Below, one piece after another: positions 18,025 through 26,593 of a DNA stretch of 64,000 nt. How positions within the stretch are numbered: position 1 is the first letter of the stretch; every line of letters starts with the position of its first letter. A program made the position numbers and the translations under genes. The DNA comes from Mesonia hippocampi. GTDB taxonomy: Bacteria; Bacteroidota; Bacteroidia; Flavobacteriales; Flavobacteriaceae. The stretch covers positions 147,624 to 211,623 of the forward strand of contig NZ_JACIFO010000006.1 in assembly GCF_014197445.1 (NCBI RefSeq), written 5' to 3'. The notes under the pieces were generated by a model, which had not been told where the DNA came from, did not search any database, and was given only the letters and a program-made list of their open reading frames with translations.

Positions 18025-19293
18025 ATGAAAAAACTAACTTTATTCTTTTCATTATTCTTGGCAGCTTACGGAGTACAAGCACAAGAAACTAATGAAGGGC
18101 CAAAATTCGATAAATGGTCTATTGAAGTTTCTGCAGGACTAAATAAACCAGTAAGACATTTTACTTCTGGATACTATTCAGCAACACCATCTCCATGGAA
18201 TGCAGACTTAGGAGTGCGCTATATGTTTAATAATAAGTTTGGTCTTAAACTAGACGGAGGTTATTATAGCTTAGAAAGCGCAGACGATAGCCGTGATTTT
18301 GAAAGCAAATATTACAGAGCATCTTTGCAAGGAGTTGTAAATGCAGGAAACCTTTTAGGGTTTAGAGAATGGACAAATACTTTTGGACTATTGGTACATG
18401 CAGGAGCAGGAGTTTCTATGTTAGATAGAGATGATGCAGCTAAATATTCTTCTGGAGATGATTGGATGGGACACGTAATTGTAGGAATTACTCCACAAGT
18501 TCGTTTAAGTAACACTATTGCATTAACAGGAGATTTCTCTGCAATAGGTAACGTACGTCAATCAGTAAGTTGGGATGGGAACTCTAAAGTACACGCATCT
18601 GGTTTTGATGGATTTTTAACGCAAGGAAGCATAGGGATTACTTTTTACCTAGGTAGTGCAGAAAAACATGCTGATTGGGTAAGCGAACAATCTAACTTTG
18701 ACGAAAAATTAGGTGAAGTGGAAAATCGTTTAGCTAAAATAGAAAACGATATGCGTGATACCGATCAAGACGGTGTGCCAGATTATTTAGATAGAGAGCC
18801 AAACTCAACTAATGGGGTTGCAGTAGATACAAAAGGAAGAGCTATTGATAAAAATGGTAACGGTATCCCTGACGAATTAGAAGGAAGTCTAGATAGCCGT
18901 TATGCTAAAGCTGGTGATGTTATTAATAACACAGGAGGAGCTAACGCAATTAAAGATTTAATTAATAAAGGATACGTTAATGTATACTTTAAATTTGATA
19001 GCACACAGCCTGAAACTTATTCTTTAGAAGCAATCAATTACCTGGTAAAATATATGCAAGAAAATTCTTCAGCAAAAGCAGAATTAATTGGATATACAGA
19101 TGAAATTGGAAATGCTGATTACAACCTTTCTTTATCAGAAAAAAGAGCTAAAAAGGTATATGATATCTTAGTAGCAGCAGGAGTAGATTCTTCTAGATTA
19201 GAGCATAAAGGAGGAGGAGTAGATTCTTCTGTTAATAAATCTTCTAAAGAAGCAAGACAACTTGTAAGAAGAGTAACTTTTAAATTGAAATAA
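18025..19293 (+). CDS. OmpA family outer-membrane protein
   Basis: A 422-residue outer-membrane protein. The signal peptide (MKKLTLFFSLFLAAYGVQAQ) is followed by an eight-strand-type beta-barrel of about 200 residues, then thrombospondin type 3-like calcium-binding repeats (DTDQDGVPDYLD, DKNGNGIPDELE). The C-terminal 100 residues are an OmpA-like peptidoglycan-binding domain (VYFKFDSTQPE, LIGYTDEIGNADYNLSLSEKRA). It probably tethers the outer membrane to the cell wall and should be abundant. It has its own promoter and a strong terminator, separate from infB. Confidence 0.93.
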   Translation: MKKLTLFFSLFLAAYGVQAQETNEGPKFDKWSIEVSAGLNKPVRHFTSGYYSATPSPWNADLGVRYMFNNKFGLKLDGGYYSLESADDSRDFESKYYRASLQGVVNAGNLLGFREWTNTFGLLVHAGAGVSMLDRDDAAKYSSGDDWMGHVIVGITPQVRLSNTIALTGDFSAIGNVRQSVSWDGNSKVHASGFDGFLTQGSIGITFYLGSAEKHADWVSEQSNFDEKLGEVENRLAKIENDMRDTDQDGVPDYLDREPNSTNGVAVDTKGRAIDKNGNGIPDELEGSLDSRYAKAGDVINNTGGANAIKDLINKGYVNVYFKFDSTQPETYSLEAINYLVKYMQENSSAKAELIGYTDEIGNADYNLSLSEKRAKKVYDILVAAGVDSSRLEHKGGGVDSSVNKSSKEARQLVRRVTFKLK

Positions 19294-19320
19294 AATTTTC
19301 TAAAAGTTATATTAAAATAA

Positions 19321-19364
19321 AAACCAAAAAAGCCTGAGTAATATTACTCAGGCTTTTTTGGTTT
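19321..19364. terminator. very strong bidirectional terminator
   Basis: A perfect 22-bp inverted repeat with no spacer (AAACCAAAAAAGCCTGAGTA and its complement). The A- and T-tracts suit the converging OmpA-family and LuxE-like genes. Confidence 0.85.
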
Positions 19365-19418
19365 ATGCAAGCGAATAAAAAGAGTTAAATTGCTGTAAGC
19401 TAGTGTTTTTAAAAAGTA

Positions 19419-19494
19419 GAAGCCCCCAGAATTTCTGGGGGCTTCAAAATTAACTAACCAATCTATTATGAAAAAACTTCATCTTAGCACGTAA
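19419..19494 (+). other. hairpin followed by an orphan seven-codon frame
   Basis: GAAGCCCCCAG pairs with CTGGGGGCTTC (19419-19445). It is followed by an AT-rich leader with TTAACTAACC and an ATG at 19468 that reads MKKLHLST and then stops. The layout resembles the start of a flavobacterial secreted-protein gene, but nothing follows. It may be the remains of a deleted gene or a leader peptide; neither is proven. Confidence 0.35.
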
Positions 19495-19563
19495 ATAGAC
19501 GAAAAATAAATCATCTCATTACATGCATTAACAAAATTATAACATTTTTTAGGATTACCAAAT

Positions 19564-20544
19564 TTATATCAATAAATTACAACCTCTAATGTCAGAATAA
19601 TCAAAACGACCAAGAATTTCATAGGTGTTATCTCCTATTTTTTTTCCAAGATCTTGTGTGGCAATAAAACTACAACTGTATAAGTTTGCAAGATCTATTA
19701 CATTAATTCCTCCCGTTTTGCCGTTAGGTAATAATTGTAGCTCATCTTCTGGTTCACGAATTATAATTTGCATGGTATTGGTACAATGGAAAATGCCATC
19801 GCCTAGCGAGTATGCTTGAGATAATAACTCGGTCATTCCATACTCACTGTATATTTTTTCAACGCCCAATCCGTTTTTTAAACGTTCATGAAGCTCTTCT
19901 CGTATCATTTCTTTTCGTCGGCCTTTCATGCCTCCTGTTTCCATAACTATGGTGTTGTGTAGTTTCAGTTTATATTTTTCTGCGATATCTAGTAAAGCAA
20001 AGGAAACACCTATAAGCAATATGGGAATGTTTTGTTGTTCTAGGCTTAAGATATTTTTTATAAGATCTTCGTGGTTATTTAAATAAAATCCACTTTCTGG
20101 GTGGTTGCTTTTATTAATTAGATGCTCGCACATATAGATTAAAGAGGAGCCTTCTCGTTCTAAATAAGAAGGTAAAAGGGCGAGAACAGCATAATCCTTA
20201 GGAGAATTGAAAAACTGCTTAAAACCTTGCTTAAAACTACGCTCATATAGCGCTAGCTTATGTACATAATGTTTGCTGGTTTGTGTACCCGTTGTGCCGC
20301 TACTGGTAAATAGGATTTCCTCTTGCTCTATTGTACAGGTAATTTTAAATTGTTTGAAGAAAGAAATGGGTAGAAAAGGGATATCTTCTATTGTTTTTAC
20401 CTTATTAGGGGTTCTACCTAAAAGGTTACAGAATTTTTGATAAACAGCATTGTTGGTGTACTGAAAGTTAAATACCTCTAGGCTAGTTTCGGAAAATTCT
20501 TTTGATGTAGTTACGGAAAAAATTTTTTCTTCTAAAGCTTTCAT
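19564..20544 (-). CDS. LuxE-like acyl-protein synthetase / adenylate-forming enzyme
   Basis: A 326-residue member of the ANL adenylating superfamily, closest in look to LuxE (acyl-protein synthetase) and PaaK. The phosphate-binding loop is LFTSSGTTGTQTSKH near residues 78-92, followed by ETGGMKGRRKEMIREEL and YSEYGMTELLSQAYS, the motif that contacts the adenylate. The substrate acid is unknown; in other flavobacteria similar genes are labelled acyltransferase. There are no luciferase genes nearby. Its own promoter TACTTTTG lies 18 nt upstream. Confidence 0.78.
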   Translation of the reverse strand: MKALEEKIFSVTTSKEFSETSLEVFNFQYTNNAVYQKFCNLLGRTPNKVKTIEDIPFLPISFFKQFKITCTIEQEEILFTSSGTTGTQTSKHYVHKLALYERSFKQGFKQFFNSPKDYAVLALLPSYLEREGSSLIYMCEHLINKSNHPESGFYLNNHEDLIKNILSLEQQNIPILLIGVSFALLDIAEKYKLKLHNTIVMETGGMKGRRKEMIREELHERLKNGLGVEKIYSEYGMTELLSQAYSLGDGIFHCTNTMQIIIREPEDELQLLPNGKTGGINVIDLANLYSCSFIATQDLGKKIGDNTYEILGRFDYSDIRGCNLLI

Positions 20545-20562
20545 TTTTTGTAGAATATACTA

Positions 20563-20570
20563 CAAAAGTA
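20563..20570 (-). promoter_or_regulatory. -7 promoter box of the LuxE-like gene
   Basis: TACTTTTG on the minus strand matches TAnnTTTG, 18 nt before the ATG at 20544. Confidence 0.55.
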
Positions 20571-20594
20571 AGCATATATCTGTTGGTAGAATAA

Positions 20595-20629
20595 AAAAAG
20601 CGTTTCTGATATAACCAGAAACGCTTTTT
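20595..20629 (-). terminator. terminator of the T9SS/OB-fold protein gene
   Basis: AAAAAGCGTTTCTG and CAGAAACGCTTTTT pair around seven bases. It is downstream of the minus-strand gene that ends at 20648. Confidence 0.85.
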
Positions 20630-20647
20630 ATAGAAAAATAAGTGAGC

Positions 20648-22267
20648 TTATTTTACAATTAACTTTTGTGTGAAGTTAACATGAGCATTACTTACTTTAA
20701 TGATGTATAAGCCTTTTTGCAAACCTTCTAGATTAACTGTATTTTGAACATTGTTTTGAGTTAAAACTTCTTGTCCTAAAAGGTTGTAAATGGCTATGTT
20801 TACAGCTTGGTTGTTTGTTGTTTGTATATTTACGTATGTATTGGCTGGGTTAGGGTAAATACTTACATCTTGAGCTTGTATATTATCTGTAGAAAGTACT
20901 TCGCCGAAATCGTTTAAATCTCTTGGGAAAATTTGCCCTTTTCCGCTGTAATGAGAAGCGATTCCTGCAACAAAGGAAATTTCTTCGGTAGGTAAATTTG
21001 TTCCTATAAAATCTACATTATAAAAATTAGTACGTAATACGCTGCTGTCTCCTGTGTTCTCTGTAATGGTGTAGTTAGAACCGTTTGTAAATACATTTGT
21101 ATCTCCTGTAATTGTAACGTTTTCTATAGCAATAAGTTCAGATTCGTAATCATTGTAGTTTGCCATAAAGTCAGCAATAGTAACCGTTTGTGGTGTTATT
21201 GTGTTACCGTTAGAAACAATAGTTGCAATGTCTTCTACTGGGTAGAATTGAGCAATCCCGTTGTGAGCGCCTACTAATCCTTTAAGTCCTGTAATGTTGT
21301 CACCAATTGCGTAGGTGTTTGTTAATACATCGTTATTATCATCTATTAAGATAGCAGCAGTAGCATCTTCAATGTATTTTTGGTTTCTAAAGTTTTGTAA
21401 GAAAGTAATAGTTGCTTCTCCTGTAAACTCAGCGTAGGTATCTTCTGGTAAATCTCTTAAATCTTGTATGGTAGCTACTGGAGTGTAATTTGCAACGCTA
21501 AAGTTTACTGTTTGTGTAACGGCAGGGTTTAATGGATTTCCATTAAAGTCTAAAAGTTCTGCTGTTAAGGTGTAAGAGTTTCCAGCACTTACATTGATTG
21601 TTTCATCTGCGGTGTCATATTTTGCAGTTGTAGTACTGTTTAACACCCAAGAAATGTACCCGTCGCTTGTTGCTGTATTTCCTACACTGAAATTTTGTAC
21701 ATTAAACGAAGCATTTACACTGGTAGTATTTGGGTTAAAAATTTGTCCATCTGTAGGAGCGGTAATACTAAGTGCAGGTTGTGGAGTTCCTCCATTTGCA
21801 GTCCAAGTTACGTTGTCGATAACAACTTGTGCTCCGTTAGTGTTAAGGAATTTTAATACAAAATTTCCAGCAACATTTACACTGATATTTCCTGAATTTT
21901 TAATTACATTTTGCTCGCTGTTTGTTGTAACATTTGCTACAAGTACATTGTTAACATATACATCTAGATCTACGTTGTTGCTAAATGCTTGCATGTAATC
22001 AAAGTTTAAGGTGCCGATACCGTTTGCTATTGAGCCTGATTTTACTTCTGCATCTGGAGTTCGGTTACGTCCAAGCATAATGGCATTTCCTGATATTTGA
22101 TAGTCTCCTCGAGATTGTAGATACTCCCAAGTAGATCCGTCTTGGCCAGTGAATGTTCCGTCTACATAGCTTGTTCCTGTTAGGGTAAGGTTGTCAAAAG
22201 TTTCTGTTCCTTGTGCAAAGGAAAAGGTAGAAACTAATAATAGTAATAAAAGGGTAATTTTTTTCAT
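20648..22267 (-). CDS. secreted multidomain protein with DUF5689-like region and T9SS sorting domain
   Basis: A 539-residue exported protein with signal peptide MKKITLLLLLLVSTFSFAQ. It has an N-terminal beta-sandwich (about 20-155, ending VVIDNVTWTANGG), an Ig-like middle (ITAPTDGQIFNPNTTSV onward), and an OB-fold-like segment (about 265-430, EFTGEATITFLQNFRNQKYIED, DNITGLKGLVGAHNG) resembling DUF5689. A type A T9SS domain ends it (VSIYPNPANTYVNIQ, IYNLLGQEVL, GLYIIKV). It is last in the row TonB receptor, beta-helix lipoprotein, this gene, but has its own consensus promoter box. It is probably a cell-surface partner of the receptor; the ligand is unknown. Confidence 0.8.
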   Translation of the reverse strand: MKKITLLLLLLVSTFSFAQGTETFDNLTLTGTSYVDGTFTGQDGSTWEYLQSRGDYQISGNAIMLGRNRTPDAEVKSGSIANGIGTLNFDYMQAFSNNVDLDVYVNNVLVANVTTNSEQNVIKNSGNISVNVAGNFVLKFLNTNGAQVVIDNVTWTANGGTPQPALSITAPTDGQIFNPNTTSVNASFNVQNFSVGNTATSDGYISWVLNSTTTAKYDTADETINVSAGNSYTLTAELLDFNGNPLNPAVTQTVNFSVANYTPVATIQDLRDLPEDTYAEFTGEATITFLQNFRNQKYIEDATAAILIDDNNDVLTNTYAIGDNITGLKGLVGAHNGIAQFYPVEDIATIVSNGNTITPQTVTIADFMANYNDYESELIAIENVTITGDTNVFTNGSNYTITENTGDSSVLRTNFYNVDFIGTNLPTEEISFVAGIASHYSGKGQIFPRDLNDFGEVLSTDNIQAQDVSIYPNPANTYVNIQTTNNQAVNIAIYNLLGQEVLTQNNVQNTVNLEGLQKGLYIIKVSNAHVNFTQKLIVK

Positions 22268-22289
22268 GGTAAAAAATTTTTATTTATGT

Positions 22290-22297
22290 CAAAGGTA
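22290..22297 (-). promoter_or_regulatory. -7 promoter box of the T9SS/OB-fold gene
   Basis: TACCTTTG on the minus strand, 22 nt before the ATG at 22267. Unlike its two upstream neighbours it matches the consensus and lacks the TTAA repeats. Confidence 0.6.
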
Positions 22298-22322
22298 TTA
22301 AAAAAATAATGAGTAGTGGCGA

Positions 22323-22356
22323 AAAAAGAGCTGTTGATGGTTCAACAGCTCTTTTT
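22323..22356 (-). terminator. terminator of the beta-helix lipoprotein gene
   Basis: AAAAAGAGCTGTTGA and TCAACAGCTCTTTTT pair around a four-base loop. Confidence 0.85.
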
Positions 22357-22379
22357 AGTGTTATAAAAATAGGTGAGGA

Positions 22380-23504
22380 TTATTTAGTCCAACCTTGAGC
22401 CCAATCTGGTAATTCAGCACCGTTACCAGCACCTGTGTTAGTTCCTTCTTGTAAGAAGTTTTCTGGTAAATCACCAATGTAATCTGTTTTTGTATCTACT
22501 CCTACAAATTGGATGTTATTAAAAGTAATGTCTCCATTTGCTACTTGTTGGTTAGATTGAGGATCATCTTCAGCACCTTTTAAGTGAACTCCTACTTCAA
22601 ATCCATCTACATAGATGTTAGAAGCATTCCATTTTCCTCCACCTTCTTTGATGTAAAGACCACCTTCGCTACCTCCACCTACAATAGAGATGTTTTTAAG
22701 CGTAGCGTTAGTTAGTGGTGTTAGAGCAAAATCGTCACCGTTGTTAGAACCTTCGATTCCTGCTTTAGCTCCATCTTTAATGTACCAATACTCTCCTGTA
22801 CCAGCCCATCCGTCAGCAAAATCGATAGAATCATCTCCGCTTCCTGTAGAAACTAGGTATTTACCGTTTACAGTACCTCCAAAAAATTCAATTCCATCAT
22901 CTTTACCATTGTAAGATTGTATGTATTCTACTTTAGTACCGTTACCTACACCAAAAAATGAAACGCCATTAAATTGTTTAGCTCCGTTAAATTCAGCACC
23001 TGTATATTCTACTCGAAGGTATTTAATAACTCCAGAGTTATCGTTTACGTTAGTTCCTCCGTAAGTAAGGTCAGAAACTTCAGCTTGAGCAGTAGCTCCT
23101 TTGTTAGTAGGTGCTTGCCCGCAAACTACTAAGCCTCCCCAGTCTCCAGGAGCTGGATTAGCGCTAGCAGAAGTCATTACAACAGGGTTGTTGGCTTCTC
23201 CATTAATAAATATTTCTGCTTTTTGAGCTACAGCGATGTAAGCACTTGTTCCTCCTGATGCTTTGATTACAGTTCCGGCAGGAATAGTTAATTTTCCTCC
23301 TTCTTCTACAATTACAGGCCCTGTTAGGTTGTATTCTAATGTATTGATAAGCTTTACATGCTGACCATCTTTTATGGTTAAGGTAAAGTTGTCAGGATTT
23401 ACTTCTACGATAGGTTCTTTGTCGTTGTTTTTGTCATCATCACTAGAGCAAGAAGCGAAAATTAATGCACTTGCAGCAAATATTGATAGCACGAATTTTT
23501 TCAT
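22380..23504 (-). CDS. surface lipoprotein, right-handed beta-helix
   Basis: A 374-residue lipoprotein with lipobox FASC (Cys19). The next residues SSDDD resemble the acidic export signal of Bacteroidota surface lipoproteins, so it probably faces outward. The mature part is made of short repeating beta turns (GGKLTIPAGTVIKASGG, YIQSYNGKDDGIEFFGGTVN, YLVSTGSGDDSIDFADGW) typical of a parallel beta-helix. Homologues are sometimes mislabelled multidrug transporter; nothing here suggests transport across a membrane. It follows the TonB-dependent receptor, and its promoter region shares phased repeats with that receptor's. Confidence 0.8.
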   Translation of the reverse strand: MKKFVLSIFAASALIFASCSSDDDKNNDKEPIVEVNPDNFTLTIKDGQHVKLINTLEYNLTGPVIVEEGGKLTIPAGTVIKASGGTSAYIAVAQKAEIFINGEANNPVVMTSASANPAPGDWGGLVVCGQAPTNKGATAQAEVSDLTYGGTNVNDNSGVIKYLRVEYTGAEFNGAKQFNGVSFFGVGNGTKVEYIQSYNGKDDGIEFFGGTVNGKYLVSTGSGDDSIDFADGWAGTGEYWYIKDGAKAGIEGSNNGDDFALTPLTNATLKNISIVGGGSEGGLYIKEGGGKWNASNIYVDGFEVGVHLKGAEDDPQSNQQVANGDITFNNIQFVGVDTKTDYIGDLPENFLQEGTNTGAGNGAELPDWAQGWTK

Positions 23505-23526
23505 AATGTAATAAATTTATTTGTTA

Positions 23527-23591
23527 TTGTTAATGCAAATGAACGATAGATTTGTGTTTTGAAGTTTAACTGAATATTAAGTTAGTATTAA
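23527..23591 (-). promoter_or_regulatory. promoter with phased TTAA repeats, beta-helix gene
   Basis: On the minus strand three TTAA units start at 23591, 23580 and 23569, spaced 11 bp. The motif CGTTCATTTGCATTAACAA follows (23545-23527), holding a weak -7 box TTCATTTG. The last TTAA is 30 bp before the TTTG, the same distance as at the receptor gene. This suggests a tandem-site activator such as the nearby OmpR/PhoB-type regulator. Confidence 0.5.
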
Positions 23592-23592
23592 A

Positions 23593-23618
23593 AAACCCTC
23601 CTGATTTAAGGAGGGTTT
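23593..23618 (-). terminator. terminator of the TonB-dependent receptor gene
   Basis: AAACCCTCCT and AGGAGGGTTT pair around six bases, with a T-run after the stem on the minus strand. Confidence 0.85.
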
Positions 23619-23646
23619 GAAATACTTACAAATTAAGTGTTTGTGT

Positions 23647-26412
23647 TTAGAATTTGTAGTTTAGAGAGAGGCTAAAACTCTGTCCTAAATCGTAAGATTT
23701 AACTACAACATCTTGTTCGTCTTGGTATCTTTCTATGGTTGGGTTGGTTAAATTTTTTGCAGATAAACCAATTCCTAAATTTTTATTGATTTGATATTTT
23801 GCGATAAAATCCATAGAGAAAACAGCTTTATCATAAATGCCACCTTGGTTGTTGGTGCCTATAGCGTAAAAACGATCAGAGAAATAATTTCCTGCTAAGG
23901 TTAATAAAAGGTTGCTTTTTTCTGAAAAATCATGACTATAGCTTAAATCGGCGTTAATTAACCAATCTGAGGCTCCAGTTAATGGTGAGGTGCTATCTGT
24001 AAAACGTACACTGTAAGAGGTTTCTTTTCCTACTTTTTCAGAATCTAAATCTTGTTCTGTATATAAATAAGAGATGTTACCGCCTAGTGCTAGTTTTTGT
24101 ATGCGCGTATCGTCTAATTCTTTCTTTAGTAAATTTTTTCTAGCTTCTAGTTCAATTCCAACTCCTTTTGCTAAGTCTCCTGTGTTTGCCCAAGAAATAT
24201 CGTTGGTGGCAGAAGCAATTACAAACTCATTGATTGGGTCTTGTATCAGCTTACCAAATGCTGTTACCGAGATTAACTCGTCATTTTTCGGAAAAAACTC
24301 CCAACGTAAATCTACGTTATAATTGGTAGAGGAATATAAATCTGGGTTACCAATAGTTGGGTAGGTAACATTTACGTATTGGAATTTGGCTCGCTCGATA
24401 AACTGTGGTAAAGTATAGGTTTTACTAGCAGCAAAACGAAGGTTGTTTTTCTCGTTTAGCTCGTATTTTAACGATAAACTTGGTAGAATTTGAGTTTCAT
24501 CTAAGGTTTCTTCTCCTCCCATAGGAGAAACAGCCGTTAGCCAGTCTATTTTTTGGGTTATTTTTTCACCGCGTAAACCAGCTAATAAGGTTAACTTGTT
24601 AAATTGGTATTGAAAATTAACGTAACCAGCATTAATAATTTGTGTTCCATTGTATTTTTCAGGTCTATCAAAGCTACCGCCAAAAAGGGTTTTGATACCT
24701 TGAATGTTTCCATTATCTAAAGATTCTTGATTGAAAAAGCTATCTAAGTGATAAGGGTCTACGACTACGTTAGGGTTATCTTTTCCTGTTGGTAATGCGA
24801 AGTTGTATTGGGAAGCATTGAAATGGATATCTTTAGTTTTCACTTGATAACCTAAGGTTATTTTTCCAGCATATTCGTCTTCGCTATTTTTAGAGAATTT
24901 ATAATCTGCAGCAATACGAGCGGCATATTCGTCTTCATTTAATTCGTGAAAATAACGGTGGTTGTTGGCATCTGAAAGTTCAGATAAGGTTAAAACCTCT
25001 AGGTTGTTGTCATCTACAGGGCGTAAGGTATTTTGCATACGGTCTGGCATATCGTTACGCATTTGGTTGTAGGTTGCTCCCCAGTTTACATCTATCTGAT
25101 CTGTTAAAGTATGTGTCCCGATAAGTTGGTTTACAAAAAGTTGAGTTCTTTCAAATATAGAACGTCTTATGTACCCACCGCCGTTTGCAGCTTGATCAAA
25201 AATATCTAAAACTCCACGGTATTCGTTATGTTGTTGGCTGGTAGAGTTTATGTATAACCCGTTGTAAGAAATTTTGTGATTGTTGTTTACTTTATAAGTA
25301 AGGTTGGCAATTCCTGTGGTTCCTGTAGTGTAGTCGTAAGATTCGAATGTTAAGTCTTTTCTTGCTATTGCTTGTTTAGAAACCGAACCGCGTTCTACTC
25401 CTTCTTTATATGAGAAATTGTTATTAAACGACCCGTGTAAAAAGAAGCTTAATTTGCTTTCGTTTCCAATATTAAACGATTTTCCTCCTGTTAAACCATA
25501 GCTAGAAGCAATAGGGGTTTTGCTTTGTGTTTCCCAGCTTGTAGTAAAGTTGTATGCGTCTAACGGGTTGTTAGGCATTTTTGGATTGCTAAAGCCTAAG
25601 TATTTAGGGCCGTCGTGTTGTTTAAACTCATCGGTGTTTATGGCGTTGGTGTTTATGCCTGTACCAAGGTCTATTTCAAAGAAACCATTTCCGGTATATT
25701 CTTTTGAATCGATATTGATGCTTGCTCCTCCAAAATCTCCATAATTTGTGGTAACATAGGTTTTATCGATATCAATAGCTTCAATAATATCGGTAGCAAA
25801 AATACTTAAGTCTATGTTTTTTCTTAATGAATTATTAGAAGGTATAGGAAGGTTGTTTAACGATGTACTGTTGTAGCGGTCGTCTAATCCTCTTACATAA
25901 ATATTACTAGAACCTTCTTGTTTTGCAATTCCAGAGGTTTTAGTAACTGCCGAAGATGCATCGCTAACGCCTTTTCTAGAAAGCTCTTGAGCTCCGATAG
26001 ATTGCTTCATTTCAACGGCTTTTTTCTGGTCAAGAAGTAAAGCAACTTCAGAATCTCTTCTGGCAACAGTGGTAATAATTACCTCATCTAATGCAGCTGC
26101 ACTAGAACCTAATGCTGTGTTGATTTCGGTTACTTTTCCTGCAACTACTGTTACATTAGGCACCTCGATAGTTTCGTAGCCTACAAAACTAAATACAACG
26201 GTGTATGTTCCTGGTTCCAGGTTTTCTATTCGGTATAAACCATCAAAATCGGATGTAGTTCCTTTGCTAGAATTTTTTATTAAGACATTTGCAAAGGGTA
26301 AAGGACTGTTATTTGCTTCTTTATCTGTTAGAGAACCTGCTATAGATCCTACTTCTTGAGAGAGGCAAATGCTTGAAAAGCAAAGTAATAGTGTTGTAAA
26401 TAAAAATTTCAT
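23647..26412 (-). CDS. TonB-dependent outer-membrane receptor
   Basis: A 921-residue receptor. The start is ATG 26412 (MKFLFTTLLLCFSSICLSQE, a signal peptide); the 24 codons upstream are spurious. After it come a carboxypeptidase-regulatory-like beta-sandwich (GSIAGSLTDKEANNSPLPFANVLIKN), a plug domain (SDASSAVTKTSGIAKQEGSSNIYVRGLDDRYN) and a large beta-barrel ending in SLSLNYKF. No SusD partner is present; a beta-helix lipoprotein and a T9SS protein follow instead. It should import a large or scarce ligand using TonB energy. The neighbouring PhoB/PhoR-like pair makes a phosphate-related ligand possible but unproven. Confidence 0.92.
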   Translation of the reverse strand: MKFLFTTLLLCFSSICLSQEVGSIAGSLTDKEANNSPLPFANVLIKNSSKGTTSDFDGLYRIENLEPGTYTVVFSFVGYETIEVPNVTVVAGKVTEINTALGSSAAALDEVIITTVARRDSEVALLLDQKKAVEMKQSIGAQELSRKGVSDASSAVTKTSGIAKQEGSSNIYVRGLDDRYNSTSLNNLPIPSNNSLRKNIDLSIFATDIIEAIDIDKTYVTTNYGDFGGASINIDSKEYTGNGFFEIDLGTGINTNAINTDEFKQHDGPKYLGFSNPKMPNNPLDAYNFTTSWETQSKTPIASSYGLTGGKSFNIGNESKLSFFLHGSFNNNFSYKEGVERGSVSKQAIARKDLTFESYDYTTGTTGIANLTYKVNNNHKISYNGLYINSTSQQHNEYRGVLDIFDQAANGGGYIRRSIFERTQLFVNQLIGTHTLTDQIDVNWGATYNQMRNDMPDRMQNTLRPVDDNNLEVLTLSELSDANNHRYFHELNEDEYAARIAADYKFSKNSEDEYAGKITLGYQVKTKDIHFNASQYNFALPTGKDNPNVVVDPYHLDSFFNQESLDNGNIQGIKTLFGGSFDRPEKYNGTQIINAGYVNFQYQFNKLTLLAGLRGEKITQKIDWLTAVSPMGGEETLDETQILPSLSLKYELNEKNNLRFAASKTYTLPQFIERAKFQYVNVTYPTIGNPDLYSSTNYNVDLRWEFFPKNDELISVTAFGKLIQDPINEFVIASATNDISWANTGDLAKGVGIELEARKNLLKKELDDTRIQKLALGGNISYLYTEQDLDSEKVGKETSYSVRFTDSTSPLTGASDWLINADLSYSHDFSEKSNLLLTLAGNYFSDRFYAIGTNNQGGIYDKAVFSMDFIAKYQINKNLGIGLSAKNLTNPTIERYQDEQDVVVKSYDLGQSFSLSLNYKF

Positions 26413-26423
26413 AAATAGTGAAT

Positions 26424-26498
26424 TTGTTACCGCAAAGAACGTTAAGCCCTTACCGATAAATGTTACCATTACATTAAGAAACATTAAATTATAAGTTA
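26424..26498 (-). promoter_or_regulatory. promoter with phased repeats, TonB receptor gene
   Basis: On the minus strand TAAC (26498), TTAATGT (26487), TTAATGT (26477) and GTAACA (26466) recur every 10-11 bp. They are followed by CGTTCTTTGCGGTAACAA (26441-26424), nearly the same as at the beta-helix gene. The last repeat is again 30 bp before TTTG. Confidence 0.5.
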
Positions 26499-26508
26499 GG
26501 TATCTTGT

Positions 26509-26516
26509 TAATTTTG
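26509..26516 (+). promoter_or_regulatory. -7 promoter box of the response regulator gene
   Basis: TAATTTTG matches TAnnTTTG, 77 nt before the start codon at 26594. It is divergent from, and close to, the repeat block of the receptor promoter. Confidence 0.5.
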
Positions 26517-26593
26517 CGGATTAGTGTTTAAGATTTGTTAACTTAGCTTTAATAATATTATCTTTACTTTTACCGACAGAATTTTAAGTTCCT

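Noticed and set aside
19321..19364. 44-bp perfect palindrome, considered as a mobile-element end or REP-like repeat
   Set aside because: It has A- and T-tracts and lies between converging genes, and no second copy was noticed; a bidirectional terminator explains it.
19564..20544. Considered as a bioluminescence gene because of LuxE likeness
   Set aside because: No luxA, luxB, luxC or luxD neighbours; LuxE-like adenylating enzymes occur widely in non-luminous flavobacteria.
21594..21998. 134-codon open frame on the plus strand
   Set aside because: It is antisense to the T9SS/OB-fold protein; its hydrophobic look comes from reading Asn/Thr codons backwards.
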